Shown: positions 29,898 to 38,522 of the stretch, one piece after another
Layout: the number at the start of each line of letters is the position of its first letter
Numbering within the stretch: position 1 is the stretch's first letter
DNA from: Deltaproteobacteria bacterium
Lineage (GTDB): Bacteria; Myxococcota_A; Polyangia; Polyangiales; JADJMO01
DNA: 64,000 nt
Direction: 5' to 3'
Assembly (NCBI GenBank): GCA_025363655.1
Contig: JANYDK010000083.1
Coordinates: forward strand, 1 to 64,000
Made by a program: the position numbers and the translations under genes
The notes under the pieces: generated by a model
Databases searched by the model: none
What the model saw: only the letters and a program-made list of their open reading frames with translations
Told to the model about the DNA's origin: nothing

Positions 29898-31658
29898 TCA
29901 CTTGCAGGCGTCGTGACCCGTGGGAAAACAAGCGCGATAGGCATCGAGCGTCTGCACGCACAGATGGGCGCCGGTGCTGTAAGGGCCGAGCCCGGTGTCG
30001 GCGGTGTCGCCGCCAGAGAGTCCGACGACATACCCCGCGGGGTATACGGTGCCCGTCGACGTCGCGTATTGATACGCGGGTCGGAGGTGGAGGAAACGAA
30101 AGCGATGTCCGGTCACCAAATCGGTGAACTCGGGCATGTAGCCCCAGCCGTAGACGCCGTGTTTGTCGAGCCGTGAGTCGTGGCGCAGTTGCACCGGCGT
30201 GCCCGAAGACACGGCGAGATCGGTGTCCCACCATCCATAAGACATGTAGGGACCGTAGGTGAGCGCGCTGTTCCACCATTGCACGTGGCTGCAGCTGAGC
30301 GTGTGCGGAAGCTCTTTGCAGTACGCGCCGTCGCACGCCGAGGTGGCGTCGCAGCTGCCGCACGAGCCGCCGCAGCCGTCGGCTCCACAGCTGTGATCGC
30401 CGCAGCTCGGGAGGCATCGCACTTCCACGGTGTGCGCGGGGCTCGGCTCGTCGATGGCAGAGGCTCCATCGTGGACGACGGTCCATCGATAGGGGTGCGA
30501 GCCGGTGCCGGGTGCGTGGCCGTGAATCGGCGCGGTGACCGCGAATCCCGGGGCGATCGTGAAGGGAAGCACGATGCGTCCTGCGCTCCACACGCCGTCG
30601 TTGCTCGGGCTCGCGGCGCCGACGTGGAAGGCGGCGTCCCAGTTGGCGGTGCTGCAATTGGCGAACGTCACGCTGGCGGCGATGGCCTCGCCGGGATTGA
30701 CCAGCGAGGGCACGCCGTCTTCACGAACGAAGCGAGAGAGCGGTCCGCCGCTGCCACAGTCGTACGGTTCGAGCGCGGTGATCGTCGCCACCGGCGTCGG
30801 CTCGTCGACCCAGCTCACGCCCTCTTGCACGAGCTTCCAGGCGAAGGGATAGGCGCCTGGTGTCTTCGGGGCCGTGACCTCCAGGGGGATCGTCACCTGC
30901 GTCTGCGAGGGCACGTCTTTGGGCAACTCGATGCGACGTACACCCCAAAGGATGTTGTCCGGTTCGGCCTGGGAGCCGAGCGAGTAGCCGCCCACGGTCG
31001 TCCAAGTGACGGAGCTGCAATTGGCATAAGTGATGGTCGCGGTCACCTTTCCCGAAGTGGCGACGAAGCGGGGAAAGGTCCAACCCTGAAAGCGCGCAGG
31101 CGGTCCTGGCTCGCTGCAGTCAGCGCTGAAGCGGACGTCGACGGTGACGAGCGGTGAGTGCTCCTCGAGCATGCCGACCGCGTCGCCGGCGATGCCCCAG
31201 GTGAACGGATAGATGCCAGGCGCATCGGGCGCCGTGAGCTCGAAGGGAATGGTGACGCCCGTGCCGTCGGGCACGTCGGCAGGCAACGCGACGCGGGCGA
31301 TCGCCCAGGTCGACTCGTCCAACGGAGCCGCCGGCCGAAGCGAAAACGAGCTTGTTTTCCAGATGGTTCCGCTGCAGTTGTCGAAGGTGACGCTGGCCCA
31401 TCCGCGGCTGCCGGGGCGTAGGTCGACGGGGGGCGTCTGTGCGCGAAACTGCGCCGAGGCTTGTCCTGGTCGGCAGCTCGCGGCGCGGAGGCAAGTCGTG
31501 CCGACGCACGCCGGGGAGCCCGAGCCGAGGTGCGTCGGCCACGCCGAGCCACCGTCTTGCTCGTCGACCGGTTGATTCGCCGGACCATACGAACAACCGA
31601 CCAAAGCGAAGCTCACGAGAGCCCCGAGATTGGCAATCAGCCCTTGGGAGTGCTTCAT
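29898..31658 (-). CDS. Lipoprotein with tandem NBR1-type Ig domains and LytM-like C-terminus
   Basis: A 586-residue protein starting at the ATG at 31658. Lipobox FALVGC near residue 22. Three related units of about 100 residues (about 65-175, 180-290, 295-405) each show a 'VTFDNCS..W' strand and an 'IPFELTAP..PG.YPF.W' ending, the pattern of the NBR1 FW-type Ig domain. A Cys-rich segment follows (SCGADGCGGSCGSC), then a region like M23/LytM peptidases (FRFLHLRP, VYPAGYVVGLSGG, GAHLCVQT). The M23 HxH zinc motif is HLC here, so it is probably not catalytic and may only bind cell wall. The gene is 8 bp downstream of the RCC1 lipoprotein gene on the same strand. Confidence 0.82.
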   Translation of the reverse strand: MKHSQGLIANLGALVSFALVGCSYGPANQPVDEQDGGSAWPTHLGSGSPACVGTTCLRAASCRPGQASAQFRAQTPPVDLRPGSRGWASVTFDNCSGTIWKTSSFSLRPAAPLDESTWAIARVALPADVPDGTGVTIPFELTAPDAPGIYPFTWGIAGDAVGMLEEHSPLVTVDVRFSADCSEPGPPARFQGWTFPRFVATSGKVTATITYANCSSVTWTTVGGYSLGSQAEPDNILWGVRRIELPKDVPSQTQVTIPLEVTAPKTPGAYPFAWKLVQEGVSWVDEPTPVATITALEPYDCGSGGPLSRFVREDGVPSLVNPGEAIAASVTFANCSTANWDAAFHVGAASPSNDGVWSAGRIVLPFTIAPGFAVTAPIHGHAPGTGSHPYRWTVVHDGASAIDEPSPAHTVEVRCLPSCGDHSCGADGCGGSCGSCDATSACDGAYCKELPHTLSCSHVQWWNSALTYGPYMSYGWWDTDLAVSSGTPVQLRHDSRLDKHGVYGWGYMPEFTDLVTGHRFRFLHLRPAYQYATSTGTVYPAGYVVGLSGGDTADTGLGPYSTGAHLCVQTLDAYRACFPTGHDACK

Positions 31659-31666
31659 TTTCCAGC

Positions 31667-33307
31667 CTACCAGCTCACCGGGACAGGCCCGAGCTGCGGA
31701 GAGAAATGACCGACGCCGAGCGCGCCCATTTGATTGGAGCCCCAGCAACGCAAGCTGCTGTCGCTCATCACCGCGCACGCCGACGAGAGGCCCGCGCGCA
31801 CGCGGACCACACCCTGCAGGGGATTGGTGGGGGCTGCGCCAGGGGAGGCGATGACCATCGCCGGGCCACGGGATTCGCTGGTCGTGAGACCGTCGCCGAG
31901 TTGATCGACGCCGTCGGCTCCCCAACAACGGACCGTGCCGTCGCCGATGCGGAGACAGCTGAACCCACCTCCGGCAGCGAGCGCCCGACCGAAGTTGCCG
32001 AGCGGGGTGCTCGTGCCGCTCGTGCCCGTGTCCGTGCCGGTCGAGCCATTGCCATCGGCGTGCGTGTCGGCGCCACTGTCGGATTTCGTCGTCACCTTGG
32101 TATCGTCGCCGCCATCTCCACCACCGCCGCCTGCGCCGGTGTCGGCGCTCGTCTTCGCGTCGGTGGCGCTCGTCGCGTCGGCGCCCTCTGGTGCATCGTC
32201 GCCCGCATCGTGTTTCGTAGGCCCGCCATCCTCGTCGCCGATCGTCGGCAGCACGCTCGGGAGGCCCGAGACCTCGACCGCGAGCGTGGAGCAGGGGCCG
32301 GTGCAGCTCACGAGGCCGGAAGCGGGCGGTGGCGCGCCGAGCTCGCGATGATCGTCGCGTCCCCAACAGTGCACGCGTCCTCCGTCGACGAGCGCGCAGG
32401 TGGCATCGCCCGCGGCGCTGATCGAGAGCACCGCGCCGAGTGGTTCGTCGAGGCCCACCAGCACCGGACGTCGCATGCCCCAGAGCGGTGCGTCGGCGTG
32501 TCCCAAGCCGAGCTGTCCATAATCGTTGTGACCGAAGCAGACGACGCTGCCATCGTCGATGCGCGCGCAGGTGTGTCCGTCGCCGGCCGTGACCTCGACG
32601 ACGTGATCGAGGCCAGGCACCTCGACGGGCTGCATCGCGCACGCCATTCCCGTCGCGCCGCTCCCACCACCCGAGCCCGTCCCACAGGTGGTGCTGGTGG
32701 TGACGCCGAGCTGACCATGATCGTTGGCGCCCCAACACGAGACCTTGCCGCCGTGAAGCGCGCACGCGTGCCGACTGCCGAGCGCGAGAGCCTCGACGTT
32801 CGAGAGCGAGGACGTCGTCACCGGGGCTTGGCTCGTCAGATTCGAGCCATTTCCAAGCTCGCCGTGAATGTTGCTGCCCCAACAACGGACGCCGCCGTCG
32901 ACGAGGATGGCGCAGCTGAAGGCCTCACCGGCGCTGACGGCCGTGGCGCCCTCGAGGCCGACGACGCGAAAAGGAAAGGTGTGGCACGCGACCGAGCGCG
33001 TCTTTCCGCCGCCGACGTCGTCGGGACAGAGATCGGAGGTGGCGTAGCCGAGCTGTCCTTGATCGTTGCGACCCCAGCACCAGACGCTTCGGTCGGCGAA
33101 ACGCGCGCACCCGAAGCCGGCGCCGACGGCGACGTCGCTGACGCACTGACTGCGGAGCCCCTCGGGGCACGTCGGCGGAGGTTCAGCGACGCTGCTGGCG
33201 ACGTTGCAACCCATCGTCGAGAGCGAGCTGACCGTCGCGAGCGCGGCGATGGCAACGAGGCCGAGCGTGATGACGACCGAGGAGCGGAGGATGGACTTCG
33301 AGGACAT
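31667..33307 (-). CDS. RCC1-repeat (beta-propeller) lipoprotein
   Basis: A 546-residue protein starting at 33307, with a transmembrane-like signal and lipobox SSLSTMGC near residue 30. At least seven RCC1 blades are visible by their W-C-W-G-x-N-x-x-G-Q-L-G pattern (VWCWGRNDQGQLG, SCWGANDHGQLG, VCFGHNDYGQLG, RCWGSNQMGALG), interrupted near residue 385 by a Thr/Asp/Gly-rich linker with GTDTGTSGTST. Each blade has paired Cys, so disulphides are likely. RCC1-like lipoproteins are common in myxobacteria, where they probably bind proteins or glycans outside the cell. Likely co-transcribed with the downstream NBR1-type protein (8 bp). Confidence 0.9.
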   Translation of the reverse strand: MSSKSILRSSVVITLGLVAIAALATVSSLSTMGCNVASSVAEPPPTCPEGLRSQCVSDVAVGAGFGCARFADRSVWCWGRNDQGQLGYATSDLCPDDVGGGKTRSVACHTFPFRVVGLEGATAVSAGEAFSCAILVDGGVRCWGSNIHGELGNGSNLTSQAPVTTSSLSNVEALALGSRHACALHGGKVSCWGANDHGQLGVTTSTTCGTGSGGGSGATGMACAMQPVEVPGLDHVVEVTAGDGHTCARIDDGSVVCFGHNDYGQLGLGHADAPLWGMRRPVLVGLDEPLGAVLSISAAGDATCALVDGGRVHCWGRDDHRELGAPPPASGLVSCTGPCSTLAVEVSGLPSVLPTIGDEDGGPTKHDAGDDAPEGADATSATDAKTSADTGAGGGGGDGGDDTKVTTKSDSGADTHADGNGSTGTDTGTSGTSTPLGNFGRALAAGGGFSCLRIGDGTVRCWGADGVDQLGDGLTTSESRGPAMVIASPGAAPTNPLQGVVRVRAGLSSACAVMSDSSLRCWGSNQMGALGVGHFSPQLGPVPVSW

Positions 33308-33436
33308 CGCGTCTACGATGGCGCCACGATCTGCCTGCAAACAAGCTCGATCCGCGCTTCATCGACAGTTGGCCGCTGATGACAACCGGCGTGGCCGCGA
33401 TGAGCAAAGAGGTCACGTCGACGTGACGTCTCGCCA

Positions 33437-33555
33437 ATGAGACGCCGAAGCTGCGGAGCAGTCTTCGGCGAAACGAGACTGTCCGGCGACCGAGCGAAGC
33501 GAGATCGACCGGACGGCCAAAGTTGCGGAGCAATCTTTGGCGAAACGAGACTGTC
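33437..33555. repeat. Dispersed palindromic element, copy C (tandem, inverted)
   Basis: Three hairpins lie in a row: CGCCGAAG with CTTCGGCG (33443-33470), GTCCGG with CCGGAC (33481-33514), and CCAAAG with CTTTGG (33517-33540). The phrase CGAAACGAGACTGTC occurs twice as a direct repeat (33469-33483 and 33541-33555). Core sequences match copies A and B in reverse complement. It separates the RCC1 gene from the MBL-fold gene and touches the stop of the latter. Confidence 0.82.
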
Positions 33556-34354
33556 AGCCCGCGAAGAGCGACAGCTGACGCATCTTCCGCGCTTCGTTCG
33601 GCGGACAAGCTTCGATGTGGAGGAGCCCGCGCGCCGGCGCCACCATCACCTCGACCCGGGCCGGCAACGCGTCACGCGCGGTCTCGAGCGCGAGGTCTTC
33701 GCGGTTGTTGGTGCGCGAGAGGTGCATGAGCACCACGGTGTGCGTGCGCTTCGTGACGCGGCGAAGGAGCGCGTGCGTCTGCAAGTTCGAGAGGTGCCCG
33801 CGCGCGCTGCGCATCCGGTTCTTGAGGAACTCGGGGTAGGGGCCGCGTTCGAGCATCGCCACGTCGTGATTCGACTCGATGAGGAGCACGTCGCAGCCAG
33901 CGAGGTGCGCCGCCAATCCAGGCGGAATTTCCCCGAGATCGGTGACGATTCCGGCGCAGGCGTGGCCGTCGGAGATGGTGAGCGCGACCTGCGCGGCGTC
34001 GTGCGGCACCGGGAGCGGCGCGAGCTCGAGATCGCCGATCGCGAACGGCTCGCGGTTGTCGTAGGTGCGCACGTCGAGCTTGCTCGAGAGGAGCGTCGCC
34101 TTCGCCGTCGCGCGCGTGACGTAGAGCGGAATGCGCAGTCGCTTGGCGATGCGCGGCGCCTCTCCGACGTGATCTTGGTGCGCGTGCGTGACGACGATGG
34201 CGTCGGGCAACGGGAGCCCACGCTCTTCGAGGGCCGTCTCGAGGGTGCGAGGAGCGACGCCACCATCGACGAGCACGCTCGTGCGATCGCTGGTGAAGAG
34301 GGTGGCATTCCCGGCGCTGCCGCTGGCGAGCACGGTGACGGCGAGCGGGCGCAT
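33554..34354 (-). CDS. MBL-fold metal-dependent hydrolase (YycJ/WalJ-like)
   Basis: A 266-residue protein from the ATG at 34354. The N-terminus LASGSAGNATLF and the metal motif THAHQDHVG, then GEIPP, LIESNHD and HLSRTNN are all typical of the YycJ (WalJ) group of cytoplasmic MBL-fold nucleases/hydrolases. Metal ligands are intact. An upstream in-frame extension overlaps the divergent GH92 gene and is not used. Single gene, about 90 bp from the divergent mannosidase start. Confidence 0.92.
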   Translation of the reverse strand: MRPLAVTVLASGSAGNATLFTSDRTSVLVDGGVAPRTLETALEERGLPLPDAIVVTHAHQDHVGEAPRIAKRLRIPLYVTRATAKATLLSSKLDVRTYDNREPFAIGDLELAPLPVPHDAAQVALTISDGHACAGIVTDLGEIPPGLAAHLAGCDVLLIESNHDVAMLERGPYPEFLKNRMRSARGHLSNLQTHALLRRVTKRTHTVVLMHLSRTNNREDLALETARDALPARVEVMVAPARGLLHIEACPPNEARKMRQLSLFAG

Positions 34355-34446
34355 ACGCAGCGACGATCGCACGAGACGCACCCGGCCGAAAGCGTAGCGG
34401 ACGGACGGCATGGCTTCGAAAGGCGATCTGGGTACGATCGGCCTCG

Positions 34447-36807
34447 ATGTCGCTCGCGTCTCGTCGCGCTCTCTTTCCCCTGATCGTCCCTGCGTCGTTT
34501 GCGCTGCTCCTCGCGTGCAAACACGAAGACTCGTCATCACCCGTGACGGGCGCCGACGCAGCTACCGACGTCCCCGAAGACGTCCCTCCGCGTCCACGCT
34601 CCCCCGCCGTCAGCCCAGTGCTCGTCGGTACCGGTGGCTTCGGCTACGGCGTCGGCAGCGCGTTTCCCGGCGCGGTGGCACCGAATGGTCTCGCCAAGAT
34701 CGGCCCTGACACCAAAGGACCTTGGGGCACCATCAACTTCCTCCACGAGTCGGGCTACTGGTACGGCGACGACACCATCCAAGGCTTTTCGCATCTGCAT
34801 CTCCACGGCACCGGAGCGAGCGATTACGGCGTACTCGGCGTCATGCCCCTCGCCAGCGGCGAACCGCTCGACGTCGCGCACACCACCCCCGCGGGGTACG
34901 AGTCGAAGTTCGCGAAGGCGAGTGAGTCGGCGATCCCGGGGAAATACGCGGTGACGCTCGATCGTGGCCAGATCGGCGTCGAGCTCACAGCCACCCCGCA
35001 CGCGGGTCATCATCGGTTCACCTGGCCGAAGGGCGCGACCGATGGACGGGTGCTCTTCGATCTCGATCATCACCTTTCGGGGGGAGCGATCAGCGCCGCC
35101 GAGGTCACCCTCCATCCCGCCGAAAAGCGCGTCCGCGGCCTCTTGCACAGCCTCGGTGGCATGTCGCGCGGCTTTGGTGGCTACGACGTTTACTTCGAGA
35201 TTCGCGCGGCGCGCGCCTGGAAATCGTCGAGCGTGTGGAGCGGCGGCGGCGGGCCTGCTGCGGGCACCACCGCCAGCGGCGCTGGTGTCGGCTTCACCTT
35301 GGAGTTCGATCTCGCCGCCGACGCCTCGCCGGTCGAGACGCAAATCGGGCTCTCGTTCGTCTCGGGAGACGCCGCTGCGCAGAATCTCACCGCCGAGATG
35401 CCGGCCTTCGCCTTCGACACCACCGCGAAGAAGACGGCCGCTGATTGGCAATCACGACTCGACCTCGTGAAGGTCACCGGAGGCAATGACGATCAGCGGA
35501 CGATGCTGACCGCGGCGCTCTATCACTGTTTCCTCATGCCGACCGTCACCTCCGACGTCGACGGCAGCTACCGCGGAGTCGACGGCGCGGTGCACCTCGC
35601 GAGTGGGTTTCAATACGTCACCGACATGTCTCTCTGGGACACCTATCGCACGCTCCATCCCTTCTATTCGCTCGTCGCCCCCGATCGCGCGAGGGACTCG
35701 GCGCGTTCGCTCGTCGAGATGGCGAAGGCGCGCGGCTCGTTTCCCCGCTGGCCCATCGCCACCGGCGAAGCAGGCACGATGATCGGCGCCAGCGCCGACG
35801 TGGTCCTCGCCGACGCAGCCCTCAAGCACGTCGCCGGCTTCGATCCGGCAGAAGCCTATCCGCTCTTGCGCGCCGCTGCCCTCGACGCCACCGCGCCTCC
35901 GGGCGGGCGCGGAGGTCGTGACGACGCCGACGTCTACATGAAGCTCGGCTACGTACCGGCCAGTCACGGCGGCTCGGTGTCGCGGACCCTCGAATACGCA
36001 CAAGACGACTACGCCCTCGCCCAGCTCGCCACGTTTCTCGGCAAGGCCGACGACGCCAAGGTTCTCCTCGAACGCAGCCGCGGCTGGCGTCAGCTCTTCG
36101 ATCCATCGAGTGGTTATCTATGGCCCAAGGCCGAAGACGGCAGCTTCCCCGGCGATCACTCGAGCCCGAGCAATTTCACCGACGCCTTCGTCGAGGCCAA
36201 CGCCGAACAGACCCTCTGGGGTGCTCCGCACGACCACGATGGTTTGATCACGCTCCTCGGCGGCAAGGCGGGATTCGTCACCAGGCTCCAAGACTTCATG
36301 GAGAAGGGCAAAGCCGATTACGACGCGCTCGATCCGAGCGACACCCTCGCCTCCGCGGGAATGCGTCCCTATTTCTGGGCAGGTAACGAGCCCGACATCC
36401 ACGCGCCGTGGCTCTTCTCGCTTGCCGGTCGGCCCGATCTCACGCAGAAGTGGCTGCGCTGGGTGCTCAACGAACGCTTCGGCTCCGGCGCCGACGGCAT
36501 TCCAGGCAACGACGACGGCGGCACGATGTCGGCCTATTGGCTCTTCGGCGCCATCGGTCTCTATCCCATCGTCGGCTCCGATCGCTATCTCGTCGCCGCG
36601 CCGCTCTTCCCGCACGTCGAGGTGGCAGTGAACGGCGGCACGTTCACCGTCGACGCCACCGGGCTCGCCGACGACAGCTTCTACGTGCAGAGCGCCACCC
36701 TCGACGGCGCCCCGCTCACCCAACCGATGCTCACCCATGCGCAGATCAAGGCCGGGAGCAAACTGGCCTTCGTGATCGGCAAGTCGCCGAGCGATTGGGG
36801 CAAATGA
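34447..36807 (+). CDS. Secreted GH92 exo-alpha-mannosidase, lipoprotein
   Basis: A 786-residue protein with lipobox ALLLAC near residue 20. It has the N-terminal beta-sandwich and C-terminal alpha/alpha barrel of GH92: GFSHLHLHGTGASDYG, SDVDGSYRGVDG, DMSLWDTYRTLHPFYSL, ATGEAGTMIGASADVVLADA, and the hallmark PYFWAGNEPDIHAPWLFS and IPGNDDGGTMSAYWLFGAIG (calcium and acid/base region). GH92 enzymes remove alpha-1,2/1,3-linked mannose with inversion and need calcium. In a soil predator it would trim fungal or bacterial mannans. It stands alone on the plus strand. Confidence 0.94.
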   Translation: MSLASRRALFPLIVPASFALLLACKHEDSSSPVTGADAATDVPEDVPPRPRSPAVSPVLVGTGGFGYGVGSAFPGAVAPNGLAKIGPDTKGPWGTINFLHESGYWYGDDTIQGFSHLHLHGTGASDYGVLGVMPLASGEPLDVAHTTPAGYESKFAKASESAIPGKYAVTLDRGQIGVELTATPHAGHHRFTWPKGATDGRVLFDLDHHLSGGAISAAEVTLHPAEKRVRGLLHSLGGMSRGFGGYDVYFEIRAARAWKSSSVWSGGGGPAAGTTASGAGVGFTLEFDLAADASPVETQIGLSFVSGDAAAQNLTAEMPAFAFDTTAKKTAADWQSRLDLVKVTGGNDDQRTMLTAALYHCFLMPTVTSDVDGSYRGVDGAVHLASGFQYVTDMSLWDTYRTLHPFYSLVAPDRARDSARSLVEMAKARGSFPRWPIATGEAGTMIGASADVVLADAALKHVAGFDPAEAYPLLRAAALDATAPPGGRGGRDDADVYMKLGYVPASHGGSVSRTLEYAQDDYALAQLATFLGKADDAKVLLERSRGWRQLFDPSSGYLWPKAEDGSFPGDHSSPSNFTDAFVEANAEQTLWGAPHDHDGLITLLGGKAGFVTRLQDFMEKGKADYDALDPSDTLASAGMRPYFWAGNEPDIHAPWLFSLAGRPDLTQKWLRWVLNERFGSGADGIPGNDDGGTMSAYWLFGAIGLYPIVGSDRYLVAAPLFPHVEVAVNGGTFTVDATGLADDSFYVQSATLDGAPLTQPMLTHAQIKAGSKLAFVIGKSPSDWGK

Positions 36808-36828
36808 CCCTCGAGGGGTCAGCGCGAA

Positions 36829-37587
36829 TCAACCTTTGAGCACCCGCTCGAACATCTCCAGCGCAATCGCCCAACCGAGGTTCGCCAGCGCTGGATCGTG
36901 GCGAGGACCTTCGTCGCGCATGAAGGCGTGGACGGCGTTCACCTCGTGCCAACTGAAACGCACTCCGGCGGCGCGCAACGTCTCGAGGATGCGCGTGCGT
37001 CCCTCGTCGGGGACGTGCGGATCTTGCCGTCCCCACATCATCGTCAGCTCGCCTCGGACGTCGCCGGCGCGGGGGAGCGAGTCGCTCTTCTTTCCCTCAC
37101 CGAGCGTGTCGCCGTGGACGTCGGTAGCGTAGAAACAGGCGGTCGCCGCGACGTCCGGCTGGAGCGCCGCGCGATAGGCGAGGTGGCCTCCGAGACACCA
37201 GCCAATGGCCCCTAGGCGCTGGTTGCTCTTTGGATGATCCCGCAGGAAATCGAGCGTCGTTCGCGCGTCAGCGTCGTAGGTGGCGAGCCGTGTGGCGTAT
37301 TTGTACCGATTGCCTTTGTCGGTCCCTTCGGCGTCGTAGGCGAGGACGGTACCGAGCGGCTCGTGCTCGTGAAAGACCTCGGGAACGGCGACGAGATACC
37401 CGTGCCCGGCGAGCCTCCGTGCCGAGCGTTCGATGGGGCCGGTGCGTTGGTAGATCTCCGAATAGAGGACGATGCCCGGATGGCGCGCGTCGTCCCGTCC
37501 CGCGTTTCCCGCTTTGGGCACGTAGGTGTGGACGCGCATGAGACCGGCGGCGGTGGGGAGATCGACGTGGCCGTCTTCGAGGAGCAT
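36829..37587 (-). CDS. Dienelactone hydrolase family protein
   Basis: A 252-residue alpha/beta hydrolase with the DLH triad: Cys in AIGWCLGGH, Asp in GRQDPHVP and His in NAVHAFMRD. The N-terminus LPTAAGLMRVHTYVPK and VLYSEIYQRTGPI (Glu of the DLH network) fit the family. Family members open dienelactones in chlorocatechol routes, but many act on other esters. Cytoplasmic; no ring-cleavage genes adjacent. Convergent with the mannosidase gene. Confidence 0.9.
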   Translation of the reverse strand: MLLEDGHVDLPTAAGLMRVHTYVPKAGNAGRDDARHPGIVLYSEIYQRTGPIERSARRLAGHGYLVAVPEVFHEHEPLGTVLAYDAEGTDKGNRYKYATRLATYDADARTTLDFLRDHPKSNQRLGAIGWCLGGHLAYRAALQPDVAATACFYATDVHGDTLGEGKKSDSLPRAGDVRGELTMMWGRQDPHVPDEGRTRILETLRAAGVRFSWHEVNAVHAFMRDEGPRHDPALANLGWAIALEMFERVLKG

Positions 37588-37618
37588 GGCCCGAGCAGTC
37601 TACATGTATATAAATTTG

Positions 37619-38422
37619 CTATGCAAGACGCTCGCAGGCCTTCGCCGTCGCGTCGTCGAGCGGGAAATAGCTCTCGATGCGCAGCTCGTCGAGCGTCACG
37701 TTCTGCGGCGCGCTGAACATCGTGATGGTGGTGAGGAACGAGAGCTCGACCCCGTCGAGGCGGAGCCGGAGGACCAACGTCGGCTCGCTCGGGAGCGTGA
37801 AATCGGCATGGCGGAAGCTCGCCGGCACGTCGGGATACTCGAGGAGCGAACGGACGAGCGCGGCGAGGGCGACGTCGCCGCTGCGGGCCAAGGACTCGCG
37901 ATGGAGTCGCGAGAGGAGCGCGCGCGCCGTACGTTCCCAGTCGATCACTGCGCTGCGTCCGAGTCGTGGATCGAAGAGCAATCGAAAGAGATTCGGCCTC
38001 GCGCCGAGCCCGCTCGGATCGACGACCAACTTGCTCATCAGCCGCTGCGCCGCGCCGTTCGCCTGGTGCAAATCGTAACGTCGATCGACCACCACCATCG
38101 GATACGGCTCGTGCTGCGCGAGCATGCGCGTGAGCACCTGTCCGATCGCCGGCGGCATCCCTTCGACCAACGTCGGCTCGGAGAATTCGGGCGAGAAGCC
38201 GGCGGCGTCGAGGAGCGAGTTCTGATCGCGGAGCGGCAGGTCGAGCACCGCGCAGAGGCGCAGCACCATCTCGCGACTCGGCTGGGCGCGCGCGGTCTCG
38301 AGGAAGCTGATGTGACGTGAGGAGACGTCGGCGGCGATCGACAAGTCGAGCTGCGTCTGCCCGCGACGGGTTCGCCAATGCCGGAGCAGCGCAGGAAAGA
38401 GCCGTGTTTCGTCGCGCGCCAT
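37619..38422 (-). CDS. XRE-family regulator with MmyB-like ligand-binding domain
   Basis: A 267-residue regulator from the ATG at 38422 (two in-frame Met codons precede it). Helix-turn-helix at about 5-60 (RTRRGQTQLDLSIAADVSSRHISFLETARA), then the MmyB-type domain from about 90 (YPMVVVDRRYDLHQANGAAQRL, NLFRLLFDP, FTLPSEPTLVLRLRLDGVEL, FFPLD-like end). MmyB domains bind fatty-acid-like ligands in characterised cases. It is divergent from an alpha/beta hydrolase gene, with a perfect palindrome between the two. Confidence 0.92.
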   Translation of the reverse strand: MARDETRLFPALLRHWRTRRGQTQLDLSIAADVSSRHISFLETARAQPSREMVLRLCAVLDLPLRDQNSLLDAAGFSPEFSEPTLVEGMPPAIGQVLTRMLAQHEPYPMVVVDRRYDLHQANGAAQRLMSKLVVDPSGLGARPNLFRLLFDPRLGRSAVIDWERTARALLSRLHRESLARSGDVALAALVRSLLEYPDVPASFRHADFTLPSEPTLVLRLRLDGVELSFLTTITMFSAPQNVTLDELRIESYFPLDDATAKACERLA

Positions 38423-38458
38423 GGCCATCACTGTACTCGTCGTCGCCCTCTCCGTCCC

Positions 38459-38473
38459 TTACCTGTCAGGTAA
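38459..38473. promoter_or_regulatory. Perfect palindrome, likely operator of the XRE/MmyB regulator
   Basis: TTACCTG-T-CAGGTAA is a perfect 7-bp inverted repeat with a one-base centre, in the 100-bp gap between the regulator (start 38422) and the hydrolase (start 38523). Its place and symmetry fit a repressor binding site covering both promoters. Confidence 0.7.
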
Positions 38474-38522
38474 TGGAGTCTCGCCGCTTCGGCCTCACAG
38501 TGGTGGCTCCGGAGGACACCCC

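Noticed and set aside
28058-30031. A 657-codon minus-strand frame
   Set aside because: Antisense to the GH25 lysozyme gene; composition is Arg/Ala/Val noise.
31659-32885. N-terminal extension of the NBR1-type protein frame
   Set aside because: It overlaps the RCC1 gene on the same strand in another frame; the lipoprotein signal fixes the start at 31658.
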